Assembly: GCA_026005075.1 (NCBI GenBank)
Contig: BPKJ01000008.1
Span: forward strand, 56,015-120,014
Reading direction: 5' to 3'
Source of the DNA: Lysobacteraceae bacterium
GTDB lineage: Bacteria > Pseudomonadota > Gammaproteobacteria > Xanthomonadales > Xanthomonadaceae
Length of the DNA stretch: 64,000 bases
Position 1 is the stretch's first letter; each line of letters begins with the position of its first letter. Under the pieces are notes generated by a model. That model was not told where the DNA came from. It saw nothing but the letters and a program-made list of their open reading frames with translations, and made no database searches. The position numbers were made by a program, and so were the translations under genes. Positions 40,470 through 49,566 of this stretch are shown piece by piece.

Positions 40470-41039
40470 ATGAGCATCAAGAGCGACCGCTGGATCCGCC
40501 GCATGGCGCGGGAACACGCCATGATCGAGCCCTTCGAGCCGGCGCAGGTCAAGCATGTGGCCGACGGTCGCCGGATCGTGTCCTACGGCACCTCCAGCTA
40601 CGGCTACGACGTGCGCTGCGCGCGCGAGTTCAAGATCTTCACCAACATCAACTCCACGATCGTCGATCCCAAGGCCTTCGACACCTCGAGCTTCGTCGAC
40701 GTCGAATCGGACGTGTGCATCATCCCGCCCAACAGCTTCGCGCTGGCGCGGACGGTGGAGTATTTCCGCATCCCCCGCAACGTGCTGGTGATCTGCCTTG
40801 GCAAGAGCACCTACGCCCGGTGCGGAATCATCGTCAACGTCACGCCGCTGGAGCCGGAGTGGGAAGGGCACGTGACCCTCGAGTTCTCCAACACGACCCC
40901 GCTGCCGGCCAAGATCTACGCCAACGAGGGGGTCGCGCAGATGCTGTTCCTCGAGTCCGACGAGGTCTGCCAGACCAGCTACCGTGACCGCGGGGGCAAG
41001 TATCAGGGGCAGACCGGGGTGACCCTGCCGCGCACGTGA
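40470..41039 (+). CDS. dcd: Dcd, dCTP deaminase
   Basis: This 189-residue trimeric enzyme deaminates dCTP to dUTP, feeding dTMP synthesis. It has [40 protein letters not shown] and [20 protein letters not shown], where the conserved glutamate is catalytic. Length matches the bacterial monofunctional enzyme. The ATG at 40470 follows GGAGGAGAG. Its stop overlaps the GTG of the next gene by 3 bp. Confidence 0.97.
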   Translation: MSIKSDRWIRRMAREHAMIEPFEPAQVKHVADGRRIVSYGTSSYGYDVRCAREFKIFTNINSTIVDPKAFDTSSFVDVESDVCIIPPNSFALARTVEYFRIPRNVLVICLGKSTYARCGIIVNVTPLEPEWEGHVTLEFSNTTPLPAKIYANEGVAQMLFLESDEVCQTSYRDRGGKYQGQTGVTLPRT

Positions 41040-41472
41040 GCACCTCCCCAGGAACCGGTCAGGCGATCGTGCTCGAGCAGCGCCTCACGCGCTGGGATGC
41101 CGTGTCGCTGGCGCTGCGGCGCTGGCCCTATCTGTGGGCCAGCCGGCAGTGGGGCTACGCGCCCTCGTGGTGGCTGCGCGGCTTGGCCGCGGTGCCGGTG
41201 ACGCTGAGGGTCCTGCGCAGCAGGACGCGGTTTCCGATCTCCAGCGCTTGCGGTTCGACGACCGCGGGGTGGAGATCTCCACCACGCAGGGTACCCGTCG
41301 TCTCGACTGGACGGCCTTCAGCGGGTGGATCGATCTCGGCATCGGCTGGATGCTGCTGGGCCCGCGCCACGAGCTGCCCGTGCTGCGCCGCGGCCTGGCC
41401 CCCGCCGAGGCCGAGCGCCTGCAGGCGCTGCTGGGCGCGCACCTGGTGCGGCAGGAGCGTCCGCGGCGCTAA
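41036..41472 (+). pseudogene. Small membrane-associated hypothetical protein, interrupted by a frameshift
   Basis: The N-terminal part (VLEQRLTRWDAVSLALRRWP and a WWLRGLAAVPVTLRVLR segment, likely a membrane helix) and the C-terminal part (DAVSDLQRLRFDDRGVEIST, TRRLDWTAFSGWIDLGIGWM) are in different frames. The shift is at about 41215-41232 and needs one missing base. The whole resembles YcxB-type proteins: membrane part, then a PH-like domain. The GTG start overlaps the dcd stop. Function is unknown. The hairpin chain begins exactly at its stop. Confidence 0.55.
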
Positions 41473-41616
41473 GGAACCTCTGATCAAATCAGAGGTTCCT
41501 GCCGGCCATGGAGGGCCGGCCACGCATCCATCGCACAAGTGATGGATGCGTGTGAGCCGAGTCCGGGCCTGTACCGGACTCGGCGTGGGCTGACAACGCC
41601 TGGATGGCGTTGTTCA
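41472..41616. repeat. Chain of five consecutive hairpins (structured intergenic element)
   Basis: Five inverted repeats follow each other almost without gaps. H1 41472-41500: 13-bp stem, 3-nt loop (AGGAACCTCTGAT with its complement). H2 41501-41520: GCCGGCC stem, 6-nt loop. H3 41521-41552: 12 bp plus a G-T and a C-G pair (CACGCATCCATC), 4-nt loop. H4 41556-41584: GCCGAGTCCGG, 11 bp, 7-nt loop. H5 41591-41616: GACAACGCC-type stem with one bulged T. Linkers are 0, 0, 3 and 6 nt. The stems have different sequences. No T run follows any of them. It begins at the stop of the preceding gene and ends about 100 bp before the acyltransferase. Confidence 0.9.
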
Positions 41617-41714
41617 GACCTTCCCTAAGTGAGCTTCGCGGGCCTTGCATTACGGCGTCCGCAGCGGCAAAACCCGCGACAATGGAAGTCATGACCCGGT
41701 TCGATGCCTGACCG

Positions 41715-42614
41715 ATGAAGCCTCTTCTCCGCCTGCTTCGCGCTGCCTTCGCGGGGGGGCTCGTGTGCCTGAACACGGTGCTCCACTGCATGCCGTTGTT
41801 TGCCGTGGCACTGGCCAAGTTCCTGCTGCCGTCGAGGCCGTTGCGGACGCGTCTGTCGGCCTGGCTGGTGCGGATCGCCGAGAGCTGGATCGCCTGCAAC
41901 AGCGGGCTGTTCGAGCTCCTCGCGCGGACCGAGTGGGACGTGGAGGGATTGCAGGGGCTCTCGCCGGAGCGCTCCTACCTCGTGCTGGCCAACCACCAGA
42001 GCTGGGTGGACATCCCGGTGCTGCAGAAGGTGTTCAACCGGCGGATCCCGTTCCTGCGCTTCTTTCTCAAGCGCGAGCTGATCTGGGTGCCCTTGCTGGG
42101 GCTGGCGTGGTGGGCACTGGATTTTCCGTTCATGCGTCGCTACTCGCGCGAGCAGCTGGCCCGCAGGCCGGAACTGCGCGGCACCGACCTCGAGGTCACG
42201 CGCAGGGCCTGCGAGAAGTTCCGCGCCATGCCGGTGGCGGTCATGAACTTCGTCGAGGGCACCCGGTTCACCGCGGCCAAGCATGCGGCAAGCCAGGGAC
42301 GTTACCGCCACCTGCTGCCGCCGCGCGCGGGCGGGACGGCCTTCGTGCTGGATGCCATGGGCGATGCCCTCGACGCGGTCCTCGACGTGACCTTGCGCTA
42401 CCCGTGCGGGCGGCCAAGCCTGCTCGACCTCCTCGCCGGAGACGTGCGCAGGATCCAGGTGCGGGTCCACCGCCGACCGATTCCGGCCGAGCTGCTGGGC
42501 GGGGACTACCAGAACGATCCGGCCAGCCGGGAGCGCTTCCAGCGCTGGATCAACCGGATCTGGGAAGAGAAGGACGCCGAACTCGAGGCGCTGGCGGCGG
42601 CGGAACGTGCCTGA
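41715..42614 (+). CDS. YihG-type lysophospholipid acyltransferase
   Basis: This 299-residue membrane enzyme of the PlsC family has the HX4D catalytic motif (LANHQSWVDIPVLQ), the acceptor-binding NFVEGTRFTAAKHA motif and an N-terminal hydrophobic region (LLRAAFAGGLVCLNTVLHC). Length and the ELIWVPLLGLAWWALDFPFM segment match the YihG/YihG-like group that acylates lysophosphatidic acid. The ATG at 41715 comes after the hairpin chain. It is convergent with the YaiI-type gene; the stops are 12 bp apart. Confidence 0.88.
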   Translation: MKPLLRLLRAAFAGGLVCLNTVLHCMPLFAVALAKFLLPSRPLRTRLSAWLVRIAESWIACNSGLFELLARTEWDVEGLQGLSPERSYLVLANHQSWVDIPVLQKVFNRRIPFLRFFLKRELIWVPLLGLAWWALDFPFMRRYSREQLARRPELRGTDLEVTRRACEKFRAMPVAVMNFVEGTRFTAAKHAASQGRYRHLLPPRAGGTAFVLDAMGDALDAVLDVTLRYPCGRPSLLDLLAGDVRRIQVRVHRRPIPAELLGGDYQNDPASRERFQRWINRIWEEKDAELEALAAAERA

Positions 42615-42626
42615 ACCGACTCGGGT

Positions 42627-43109
42627 TCAGGTCGGTTGCCGCGCCAGCCAGCGGTCGAGCTGGGCGGCGAAGGCGGCCCGGTCGCGTGCGCCGAAGCCGC
42701 TCGGCCCGCCGGTCTCGATGCCGGCACCGCGCAACTCGGCCATGAAGTCGCGCACGGAGCGCCGTGCCTGCACGTTCTCGGTCGTGTACAGGGTGCCGCG
42801 GGGGTCGAGGGCCAGGGCGCCACGCGCCACCGCCTCGGCCGCCAGCGGCAGATCGGCGGTGACCACGAGGTCGCCGGCGCTGCAGCGTTCCGCGATGGCG
42901 CGGTCGGCCGCGTCCGGGCCGCGCGGCACGCAGAGCATGTGGACGTTGCGTCGCCGCGGCACGTTGAGGGGCTGGTCGGCGACCAGCACGAGCCTCAGCC
43001 CGACCCGGTCGGCGGCACGGTAGAGCATCTCCCTGACCGGGCGCGGGCAGGCGTCGGCGTCGACCCAGATCGTGGGGCGGTGCTGTCGGGGCGGGCTGGG
43101 GTCGTGCAT
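42627..43109 (-). CDS. YaiI/YqxD family protein (UPF0178, DUF188)
   Basis: This 160-residue PIN-like protein has TIWVDADACPRPVREMLYRA at the start, LVLVADQPLNVP, GDLVVTADLPLAAEAVARGA and a C-terminal GPSGFGARDRAAFAAQLDRW. These are the conserved blocks of the UPF0178 family. Aspartates in the first and central blocks suggest a metal-dependent nuclease, but the role is unknown. The start at 43109 gives the usual length. Confidence 0.92.
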   Translation of the reverse strand: MHDPSPPRQHRPTIWVDADACPRPVREMLYRAADRVGLRLVLVADQPLNVPRRRNVHMLCVPRGPDAADRAIAERCSAGDLVVTADLPLAAEAVARGALALDPRGTLYTTENVQARRSVRDFMAELRGAGIETGGPSGFGARDRAAFAAQLDRWLARQPT

Positions 43110-43193
43110 GCACCGGCGATGATACCGGGCAGGGAGCCCGGCCTGCCGACGGCGCGCCATCCGGGTGACAATGGGCGGTGAACGCAGGGAGTC

Positions 43194-43784
43194 ATGCGCA
43201 TGGATCGGTCCGGGCCGGAACTCGACGACGCCAGCATCATCACCGCGGTCCGCAACTGGCTGGAGCGGGCCGTGATCGGCCTCAACCTCTGTCCCTTCGC
43301 ACGCGCCCCGTACGTGCAGGGCAGGGTGCGCTTCAGGGTCAGCCAGGCCACCGACGACGAGGAACTGCTCGCCGACCTGGTCGAGGAGCTCCTCGGCCTT
43401 GCGGCCGTGGCGCCGGAGCGGTGCGAGACCGTGCTACTGATCCACCCCTGGGCCCTGCAGGACTTCGCGGACTTCAACGAATTCCTGAATGCGGCCGAAG
43501 CCTGCGTGCAGCAGCTAGGCCTCGAAGGCACGCTGCAGGTCGCGAGCTTCCACCCCGACTACCGGTTTGCCGGAACCCGTGCCGAGGACATCGAGAACTG
43601 CACCAACCGCTCGCCCTTTCCGATCCTGCACCTGCTGCGGGAGGAGAGCATCGAGCGGGTGGTGGCGGCGATGGACGATCCCGATGCCATCTACCGGCGC
43701 AACATCGAGCGCTTGCGTGCGCTGGGCGCGGACGGCTGGCGGCGCGTTCTCGCGGGGGATGGGGAGGCGGACGGCGCGGCCTGA
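43194..43784 (+). CDS. DUF1415 family protein
   Basis: This 196-residue soluble protein matches DUF1415: AVRNWLERAVIGLNLCPFAR, ETVLLIHPWALQDFADFNEF, LQVASFHPDYRFAGTRAEDI and NCTNRSPFPILHLLREESIE. Conserved cysteine and histidine residues suggest metal or cofactor binding; the role is unknown. Start may be the ATG at 43194 or at 43200; the GGGAG ribosome site is better spaced for the second. Confidence 0.92.
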   Translation: MRMDRSGPELDDASIITAVRNWLERAVIGLNLCPFARAPYVQGRVRFRVSQATDDEELLADLVEELLGLAAVAPERCETVLLIHPWALQDFADFNEFLNAAEACVQQLGLEGTLQVASFHPDYRFAGTRAEDIENCTNRSPFPILHLLREESIERVVAAMDDPDAIYRRNIERLRALGADGWRRVLAGDGEADGAA

Positions 43785-43928
43785 GCGGGCGGCCCCGGGG
43801 CCGGGAACCAACCGGGTTGATGCCTGTCCAATCGCCTCCACGCGTTGCGCCGGGAGGGCCCCGGTCCCACAATACGCGGCCTCGCGCCCGGGCATGCGGG
43901 TGCCTTTCCCAGCTGGAGTCTCCGTCCG

Positions 43929-44636
43929 ATGAAATCCCTTTCCCGTTCCATCCTGCTCGCCCTGGCCACCGCTGGCGCGCTCACCGCTGCCGGGTTTGCC
44001 TCGGCCGAGAACAAGCTGCAGACCGAGAAGGAAAAGCTGAGCTACGTGGTGGGCAGCCAGATCGGCGGATCGCTCAAGCCGATCGAGGGCGAGATCGACC
44101 TCGACCTCGTCGTCGAGGCCATGCGTGAGGCCGTGGCCGGCAAGGAGCCGCGCCTGAGCCAGGAGCAGGCCATGGAAGTGCAGCGCGCCTTCGCCGAGAA
44201 GATGCAGGCACGGCAGGCCGAGCGCATGAAGGAACTGGCGGCCAAGAACAAGGCCGAGGGTGAGGCCTTCCTCGCCAAGAACAAGGATGCGCCGGGCGTG
44301 AAGACCACCGCATCGGGCCTGCAGTACCTCGTCGTCAAGCAGGGGGACGGCCCCAAGCCGACCGCCACCGATACGGTCAAGGTCCACTACGTCGGCACGC
44401 TGCTCGACGGCACCAAGTTCGACAGCTCGGTCGATCGCGGCCAGCCGGCGCAGTTCGCGCTCAATGCGGTGATTCCGGGCTGGACCGAGGCCCTGCAGCT
44501 GATGCCGGTGGGCTCGAAGTACACCCTGTGGATTCCGCCCGAACTCGCCTACGGCGATCGCGGCACGCCGGGTCCGATCGGCCCGAACCAGACCCTGAAG
44601 TTCGAGGTCGAGCTGCTCGACATCGTCAAGCAGTAA
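43929..44636 (+). CDS. FKBP-type peptidyl-prolyl isomerase (FkpA/Mip-like), periplasmic
   Basis: This 235-residue protein has a signal peptide ([20 protein letters not shown]), an N-terminal helical dimerisation region ([19 protein letters not shown] to about residue 110) and a C-terminal FKBP domain ([52 protein letters not shown]). It speeds proline isomerisation and helps fold envelope proteins. The start at 43929 gives a clean signal sequence. A strong terminator follows. Confidence 0.95.
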   Translation: MKSLSRSILLALATAGALTAAGFASAENKLQTEKEKLSYVVGSQIGGSLKPIEGEIDLDLVVEAMREAVAGKEPRLSQEQAMEVQRAFAEKMQARQAERMKELAAKNKAEGEAFLAKNKDAPGVKTTASGLQYLVVKQGDGPKPTATDTVKVHYVGTLLDGTKFDSSVDRGQPAQFALNAVIPGWTEALQLMPVGSKYTLWIPPELAYGDRGTPGPIGPNQTLKFEVELLDIVKQ

Positions 44637-44649
44637 GGCGGCAGAGGCC

Positions 44650-44684
44650 CGGCGGCGGCCGGCATCGCCGGCCGCCGCCGTTTT
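44650..44684 (+). terminator. Rho-independent terminator after the FKBP isomerase gene
   Basis: A perfect 14-bp stem, CGGCGGCGGCCGGC paired with GCCGGCCGCCGCCG around an ATC loop, followed by TTTTC. It begins 13 bp after the isomerase stop and separates it from ugd. Confidence 0.9.
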
Positions 44685-44727
44685 CGTCGCCGGCACCACC
44701 GCCCGCCACCCACGACAAGGAGCAGCC

Positions 44728-46071
44728 ATGCGCGTGAGCATCTTCGGCACCGGCTACGTCGGCCTGGTGACGGGCACCTGCCTTGCCGAGGTCGGGCACG
44801 AGGTGATGTGCATCGACATCGACGAGGCGAAGGTGGCGGGGCTGGAGAAGGGACGGGTGCCGATCTACGAGCCCGGTCTCGAGCCGATGGTCAAGGCCAA
44901 CCTGGCCGCCGGCCGGCTGCGCTTCTCGACCCGTGCCGAGGCGGCGTTGGAACATGCCGATCTGGTGTTCATCGCCGTGGGCACGCCGCCGGACGAGGAC
45001 GGCAGCGCCGATCTGAGCCATGTGCTGGCGGTGGCAAGGAGCATCGGCCGGCACATGCAGCGGCCCACCATCGTGGTCGACAAGTCGACGGTGCCGGTGG
45101 GTACCGCGGACCGGGTGCAGGAGGTGATCGCCGCCGAGCTCGCCGCACGCGGTCTGGAGATCGCCTTCGAGGTGGTCAGCAACCCCGAGTTCCTCAAGGA
45201 AGGCGATGCGGTCAAGGACTGCATGCGGCCCGACCGGATCGTGATCGGCGCGCGTTCGCGCGAGGCGGTGGAACGGATGCGCGCCCTGTACGCCCCGTTC
45301 AACCGCAACCACGAACGCCTGGTGGTGATGGACGTGCGCTCGGCCGAGCTGACCAAGTACGCCGCCAACGCGATGCTTGCGACCAAGATCAGCTTCATGA
45401 ACGAGATCGCCAACATCGCCGAGAGGGTGGGGGCGGACGTCGAGATGGTCCGTCTCGGCATCGGCTCGGATCCGCGCATCGGCTACGCCTTCATCTACCC
45501 CGGAGTGGGCTACGGCGGCTCGTGCTTTCCGAAGGACGTGCAGGCGCTGGAGCGGACCGCCCGCAAGGTCGGCTACGAGGCGCGGCTGCTGCGTGCCGTC
45601 GAGGCGGTCAACCAGGACCAGAAGCGCCACCTGTTCGAGCTCGTCGAGCGCCATTTCGAGGGTGCGCTCGCCGGGCGCACCTTCGCGGTCTGGGGATTGG
45701 CCTTCAAGCCGAATACCGATGACATGCGCGAGGCCCCGAGCCGGACCCTGCTGGCGCAGCTCTGGCAGGCCGGGGCGAGGGTGCGCGCGTACGATCCGGA
45801 GGCGATGCACGAGGCCAGGAGGATCTTCGGCGAGCGTCCGGATCTCGAACTCTGCGGGAGCCCCGCCGAGGCCCTGCAAGGGGCCGATGCGCTGATCGTG
45901 GTGACCGAGTGGAAGGCGTTCTGGAACCCGGACTTCGAGGCCCTCGCCCGGTGCCTCGCGGCACGGGTGGTGTTCGACGGCCGCAACATCTACGATCCGC
46001 AGCAGGTCGAGGCCGCAGGGCTGGCCTACTACGGCATCGGACGCGGACGCAGCCTGTGCCCTGGAGGTTGA
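44728..46071 (+). CDS. ugd: Ugd, UDP-glucose 6-dehydrogenase
   Basis: This 447-residue enzyme oxidises UDP-glucose to UDP-glucuronate for polysaccharide or lipid A modification. It has the N-terminal NAD motif ([20 protein letters not shown]), [20 protein letters not shown], the catalytic cysteine in [18 protein letters not shown] and the C-terminal domain ([18 protein letters not shown]). The ATG at 44728 follows AAGGAG. It precedes slyX by 1 bp. No other sugar genes are nearby. Confidence 0.96.
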   Translation: MRVSIFGTGYVGLVTGTCLAEVGHEVMCIDIDEAKVAGLEKGRVPIYEPGLEPMVKANLAAGRLRFSTRAEAALEHADLVFIAVGTPPDEDGSADLSHVLAVARSIGRHMQRPTIVVDKSTVPVGTADRVQEVIAAELAARGLEIAFEVVSNPEFLKEGDAVKDCMRPDRIVIGARSREAVERMRALYAPFNRNHERLVVMDVRSAELTKYAANAMLATKISFMNEIANIAERVGADVEMVRLGIGSDPRIGYAFIYPGVGYGGSCFPKDVQALERTARKVGYEARLLRAVEAVNQDQKRHLFELVERHFEGALAGRTFAVWGLAFKPNTDDMREAPSRTLLAQLWQAGARVRAYDPEAMHEARRIFGERPDLELCGSPAEALQGADALIVVTEWKAFWNPDFEALARCLAARVVFDGRNIYDPQQVEAAGLAYYGIGRGRSLCPGG

Positions 46072-46072
46072 G

Positions 46073-46291
46073 GTGGGCGACGACACGCTGGAGAAGAGGC
46101 TGGTGGATCTCGAGACCCGGCTGGCCTTCCAGGAGCGGGCGCTGAACGAGCTCAGCGACATGCTGGTCGCCTCGAGGGTCGCGCAGGAGGCCATGCGTGC
46201 CCGTCTGGAGGCCGCGCTGGTCGACCTCAAGTCCCTGCGCGGTCTGCTCTACGCCGATCCCGGACAGGAACCTCCACCGCCGCATTACTAG
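46073..46291 (+). CDS. slyX: SlyX family protein
   Basis: A 72-residue coiled-coil protein: LEKRLVDLETRLAFQERALN, then LNELSDMLV and a proline-rich end PPPPHY, as in SlyX. The role is unknown. The GTG start lies inside the end of ugd (TGAGGTG spacing), so it is probably translated from the same transcript. Confidence 0.88.
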   Translation: MGDDTLEKRLVDLETRLAFQERALNELSDMLVASRVAQEAMRARLEAALVDLKSLRGLLYADPGQEPPPPHY

Positions 46292-46348
46292 GCCGGCCGC
46301 GCGTGCCGGCGCCTTCGTGCCACCTGCTGACCACCGTGCTGCATCGCC

Positions 46349-46933
46349 ATGAGCCAATCCTTGCGTGACCAGTTGCTGGGTCTGGGCTTCAAGCCCGCAA
46401 AGGCGTCCGAGCGGTCGCCGCGACCGGGCGCCGCCGGGCGGAAGGAGGGACGCCGGGGGCGTGCCGGCAAGGAGGAGCGGAAGGGCCGACCCGAGGCCGC
46501 CGCGGAGCAGGAGATCGATCTTGCCCGGGCCTGGGCCCTGCGTGCCGAACAGGAAAAGGCCGAGCGCCTCGCGCGCGAGAAGGAGCGTCAGGAGGCGGCC
46601 CGTCGGCGCCGCGAGGCGAGGGCAAGGCTCAGCGCCTTCCTCGCCGGCAAGGCCCTGAACGACCCGCAGGCGGAGATCGCCCGGCATTTCGAGTACGGCG
46701 GCAAGATCAAGCGCGTCCATGTCACCCCCGAGCAGTTGCGGGCCCTCAACGCGGGTGAGCTGGGCGTGGTGCAGGACCAGGGGCGCTACCTGCTGGTGAC
46801 CGCGGCCGACCTCGCCGAGGCCGAGGCGATCTGCCCGGAGGCCATCGCCCTGAAGGTCGATCCCCACACGCCCGAGCCCGAGGATCCCTACGCCGATCCG
46901 CGCTACCGGGTGCCCGACGACCTGATCTGGTAG
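46349..46933 (+). CDS. DUF2058 family protein (YaiL-like)
   Basis: This 194-residue protein has the DUF2058 N-terminus (SLRDQLLGLGFKPAKASE), a long charged helix rich in lysine, glutamate and arginine (about residues 30-95), and the conserved C-terminal domain (YGGKIKRVHVTPEQLRALNA, then YLLVTAADLAEAEAI, ending RVPDDLIW). Members are small, often nucleoid-size proteins of unknown role. It is convergent with the OmpA fusion gene. Confidence 0.9.
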   Translation: MSQSLRDQLLGLGFKPAKASERSPRPGAAGRKEGRRGRAGKEERKGRPEAAAEQEIDLARAWALRAEQEKAERLAREKERQEAARRRREARARLSAFLAGKALNDPQAEIARHFEYGGKIKRVHVTPEQLRALNAGELGVVQDQGRYLLVTAADLAEAEAICPEAIALKVDPHTPEPEDPYADPRYRVPDDLIW

Positions 46934-46985
46934 GCGCGCCCGGCCGGGCCGGGCGGCGCGCGGCGGCCGCCGACCCGCGCCGGAC

Positions 46986-48677
46986 TCACTCCAGCGTGAA
47001 CCACTGCACCTCGACGCGGCGGTTGAGTTCGCTGTCCGCGCCGGCCGGCTCTTCCCAGCCGCGGCCGACCAGCTCGATGCGGCTGGCGTCGATGCCCGGG
47101 TAGCGGGCCAGCAAGGCATCCTTGACCGCCTGCGCGCGTTGACGCGACAGCTCCATCGCCTTGAGCGCCATGGTCCGGACCAGCTCGCGTCCGCCCTGGC
47201 GCTCGAACTCGGGGATCATCGCGTCGTCGACGTGGCCGCGCAGGACGACGATCGAGCCCGGACTGACCTGGAGGTAGCCCTTGATGGTGTCGAGAAAGGC
47301 CTCGTTCTCGCGCGCCTTCGGGTCGAGCTCGGCGGAGTTGGGCTTGAAGAAGAAACGGATGTCGCGACTGAGCAGGGCATCGCCCTCGATCGACAGCCGC
47401 GCACCGCTGCTGATCGGCGCGATCGCCACCCGTTGACGTGCGAACTCCGGTTCCGTGGCCAGCGCCTCGAGATGCGCCAGGTCGACGAAACGGGCCGGGT
47501 CGGCAGGGTTGCGCACGAGGTCGCCGTAGCTGAGCACGGCACTCTGGAAGATGCCCTGGAAGCTGCCGGCGGCGTCGATGGTGCCGCGGAAGAAGGCGAG
47601 GTTCTCGGGGACGTTGGAGAGGTGCACCTTGGCCAGTTCGTCGCGGGTCTCCTTCTCGCTCCAGCCGAAGGCGCGGGCGACGACGGAAAGCTGCGCCTCC
47701 GGGTCGTCGCGCAACAGCCGGTTGCCCTCCATCAGGCCGTGGACCAGCCCGCGCGCCATTTGCGGCTGCTGCTCGGCAAACCCGCGGTTGAGCACGAGGA
47801 TGTCGGCCACGATCAGCAGGTTGCGGTTGGAGACCAGAACCTTCGCACGGCCGCGGCTGGCCTCGACCACCTCCTCGGTGCTCGGCGACCAGCCGACGCA
47901 GCCGTTGAGTCGGCGCGCTCCGGTCTGCAGTTCATGCCCGTAGGCTTCGCAGGCGACGAAGGCGTCCTCGTAGAAGACCAGGCCGAGCTCGCCCGGGCCG
48001 GGGCGACCGTCGAGGTCGCGCAGCACCCGCACCGGCAGGCCGGCCTCGGCAGCGAGGTAGCGGATGAAGAACTCGGCTTCGTTGAACTGCGAGCTCGCGA
48101 GGACCTTGCCGGCAAGCTGGTTGACGCTGGCAATGCCGGTATCGACCACGACCTGGTCGGCGCCGCGGGAGAAGCCGATCTGCGCCGGCACCACGGCCTC
48201 GAACTGGCGTCCGAGCACGGCCAGCACGTCGGCGGTGGTCACCGAGGCGGCCACCCGGCCGTTGTTGATCTTGTTCCAGCCTTCCTCCTCGCTCAGGCGG
48301 AGCCGGACCTGGAATCCGTAGCGACGGGCGAAGAAGGATTCGGGGTTGGGCTCGAGGCCGCCGTTGGCGACGATCAGCCCGGCGTAGCCCGCGTACTCGC
48401 TGATGTCCACGTCGACGATGCCATCCCGGGGCGCGTAGGGCGCGGGCGCCTCCAGCCGCGGCAGCGAGCCCAGCGGCTCGATCGGTTGCGGTGCATCGCC
48501 GGCCTCGGCCGGGCTGGCCGGCGCATCGGGGCGGGCCGCCGGCGCAGGGGACTCGCGCCCGCCGCGGTCGTTCCAGATCAGCCAGGCGCCGAGGCCGATC
48601 AGGCCGAGGATCAGCAGCAGGGTGATCAGCTTGCCGGCGGCTTGGCCTTGCTGGCGGGGACGGTCGAGCGGCTTCAT
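46986..48677 (-). CDS. Membrane-anchored substrate-binding protein fused to an OmpA domain
   Basis: A 563-residue protein with one N-terminal membrane helix (LITLLLILGLIGLGAWLIWN) and a proline/alanine linker. A type 2 periplasmic-binding domain follows (VDVDISEYAGYAGLIVANGG, then FQVRLRLSEEEGWNKINNGR, about residues 90-390). The C-terminal OmpA domain has SIVVLRGHVDDAMIPEFERQ, SRQRAQAVKDALLARYPGID and ELVGRGWEEPAGADSELNRR, which binds peptidoglycan. It is the last gene of a PspA-AAA operon, so it may be a periplasmic sensor linking ligand or wall state to the cytosolic PspA. No ABC transporter is near. Confidence 0.82.
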   Translation of the reverse strand: MKPLDRPRQQGQAAGKLITLLLILGLIGLGAWLIWNDRGGRESPAPAARPDAPASPAEAGDAPQPIEPLGSLPRLEAPAPYAPRDGIVDVDISEYAGYAGLIVANGGLEPNPESFFARRYGFQVRLRLSEEEGWNKINNGRVAASVTTADVLAVLGRQFEAVVPAQIGFSRGADQVVVDTGIASVNQLAGKVLASSQFNEAEFFIRYLAAEAGLPVRVLRDLDGRPGPGELGLVFYEDAFVACEAYGHELQTGARRLNGCVGWSPSTEEVVEASRGRAKVLVSNRNLLIVADILVLNRGFAEQQPQMARGLVHGLMEGNRLLRDDPEAQLSVVARAFGWSEKETRDELAKVHLSNVPENLAFFRGTIDAAGSFQGIFQSAVLSYGDLVRNPADPARFVDLAHLEALATEPEFARQRVAIAPISSGARLSIEGDALLSRDIRFFFKPNSAELDPKARENEAFLDTIKGYLQVSPGSIVVLRGHVDDAMIPEFERQGGRELVRTMALKAMELSRQRAQAVKDALLARYPGIDASRIELVGRGWEEPAGADSELNRRVEVQWFTLE

Positions 48678-48708
48678 TGCGGCCTCCTTGGTTCGACGGG
48701 GACGGGGA

Positions 48709-49566
48709 TCACTGCGCAACGCGGGCACGGCTGCGGGCCGGTGCGGGCGGGGGGCCTTCCAGCACGCTCGCCGGGAGCCGGGCGTCGGCGCCGAGATCCA
48801 GGCTGGCCAGCAGGTCGCGCTGGCTGCCCAGCCAGCGGCTGGCCTCGTTGAACGAGGCGGCGAGCGCGTCGAGCGAGGCGCCGATGTGCTCGTCGTCCGC
48901 GGCCAGCAGGGCCTGCTCGCGGATCAGCGCGATCTGCTGGTCGATGCGGCCGAGCTCGGCGTCGACGTGCTCCAGCCGCCGTCGCGCGTCCTCGTGCGCC
49001 TGCTGGCGCTGGTCGATGACGGTCTGCTGCTGCTCCAGCGAGCGGCGCAGCTCGGGCGTCAGCGACGCGCTCGCCAGCCGCTCCTCGATGCGCTGCTCCA
49101 GGGCCTCGAGTTCGGCCTGCTCGTGGCTCGCCGTGGACACCACCCCGAGCAGGGCGGTGCGCGCGGCGAGCAGACGCAGGTGCAGCCACACCAGCTGCTG
49201 CAGGCTGTCGCGGTGGGGAGCGAGCAGCGGCGAGCGGTCGAGGGAGGCGAGGATCTCGCGCGCGCGGGCCTCGATCTCGCGTTGCCGCTGCTGCTGCGCG
49301 GGGTCGAGCTGGTCCAGCAGCGCGAGGTAGCGGCGCTCGGCGGGATCCTCCGCCCGCGCCCCGGCATCCACCGCCCGGCGAAAGCGCGGGTTCTGGCTGA
49401 GCAGGTAGAGGTAGGCGATCTCCAGCCCCAGCCCGAGCAGGTAGAACCCGGGATTGAGGAAGGTGCCGAGCAGGGCGAAGGCGGCGAGGCCGAACAGGTT
49501 CGGTGGCACCGGCATGCCGAGCGGGCGGGCGGTGAAGGCAGCCCAGACGTAGGACCTTCGCTTCAT
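48709..49566 (-). CDS. Coiled-coil membrane protein of the PspA-AAA operon
   Basis: A 285-residue protein with hydrophobic segments at about residues 22-50 (NLFGLAAFALLGTFLNPGFY and LLGLGLEIAYLYLLS), then a long charged coiled coil (residues 60-250; HEQAELEALEQRIEERL, RRSLEQQQTVIDQRQQAHED). No catalytic motif is seen. It overlaps the AAA gene by 4 bp and precedes the binding-protein/OmpA gene, so it probably links the membrane to the AAA ATPase and PspA. I do not recognise a named family. Confidence 0.6.
   Translation of the reverse strand: MKRRSYVWAAFTARPLGMPVPPNLFGLAAFALLGTFLNPGFYLLGLGLEIAYLYLLSQNPRFRRAVDAGARAEDPAERRYLALLDQLDPAQQQRQREIEARAREILASLDRSPLLAPHRDSLQQLVWLHLRLLAARTALLGVVSTASHEQAELEALEQRIEERLASASLTPELRRSLEQQQTVIDQRQQAHEDARRRLEHVDAELGRIDQQIALIREQALLAADDEHIGASLDALAASFNEASRWLGSQRDLLASLDLGADARLPASVLEGPPPAPARSRARVAQ

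Noticed and set aside
39108..40871. Upstream extension of the TonB receptor frame
   Set aside because: It lies antisense to apbC and dcd; the signal peptide begins at the ATG at 39107.
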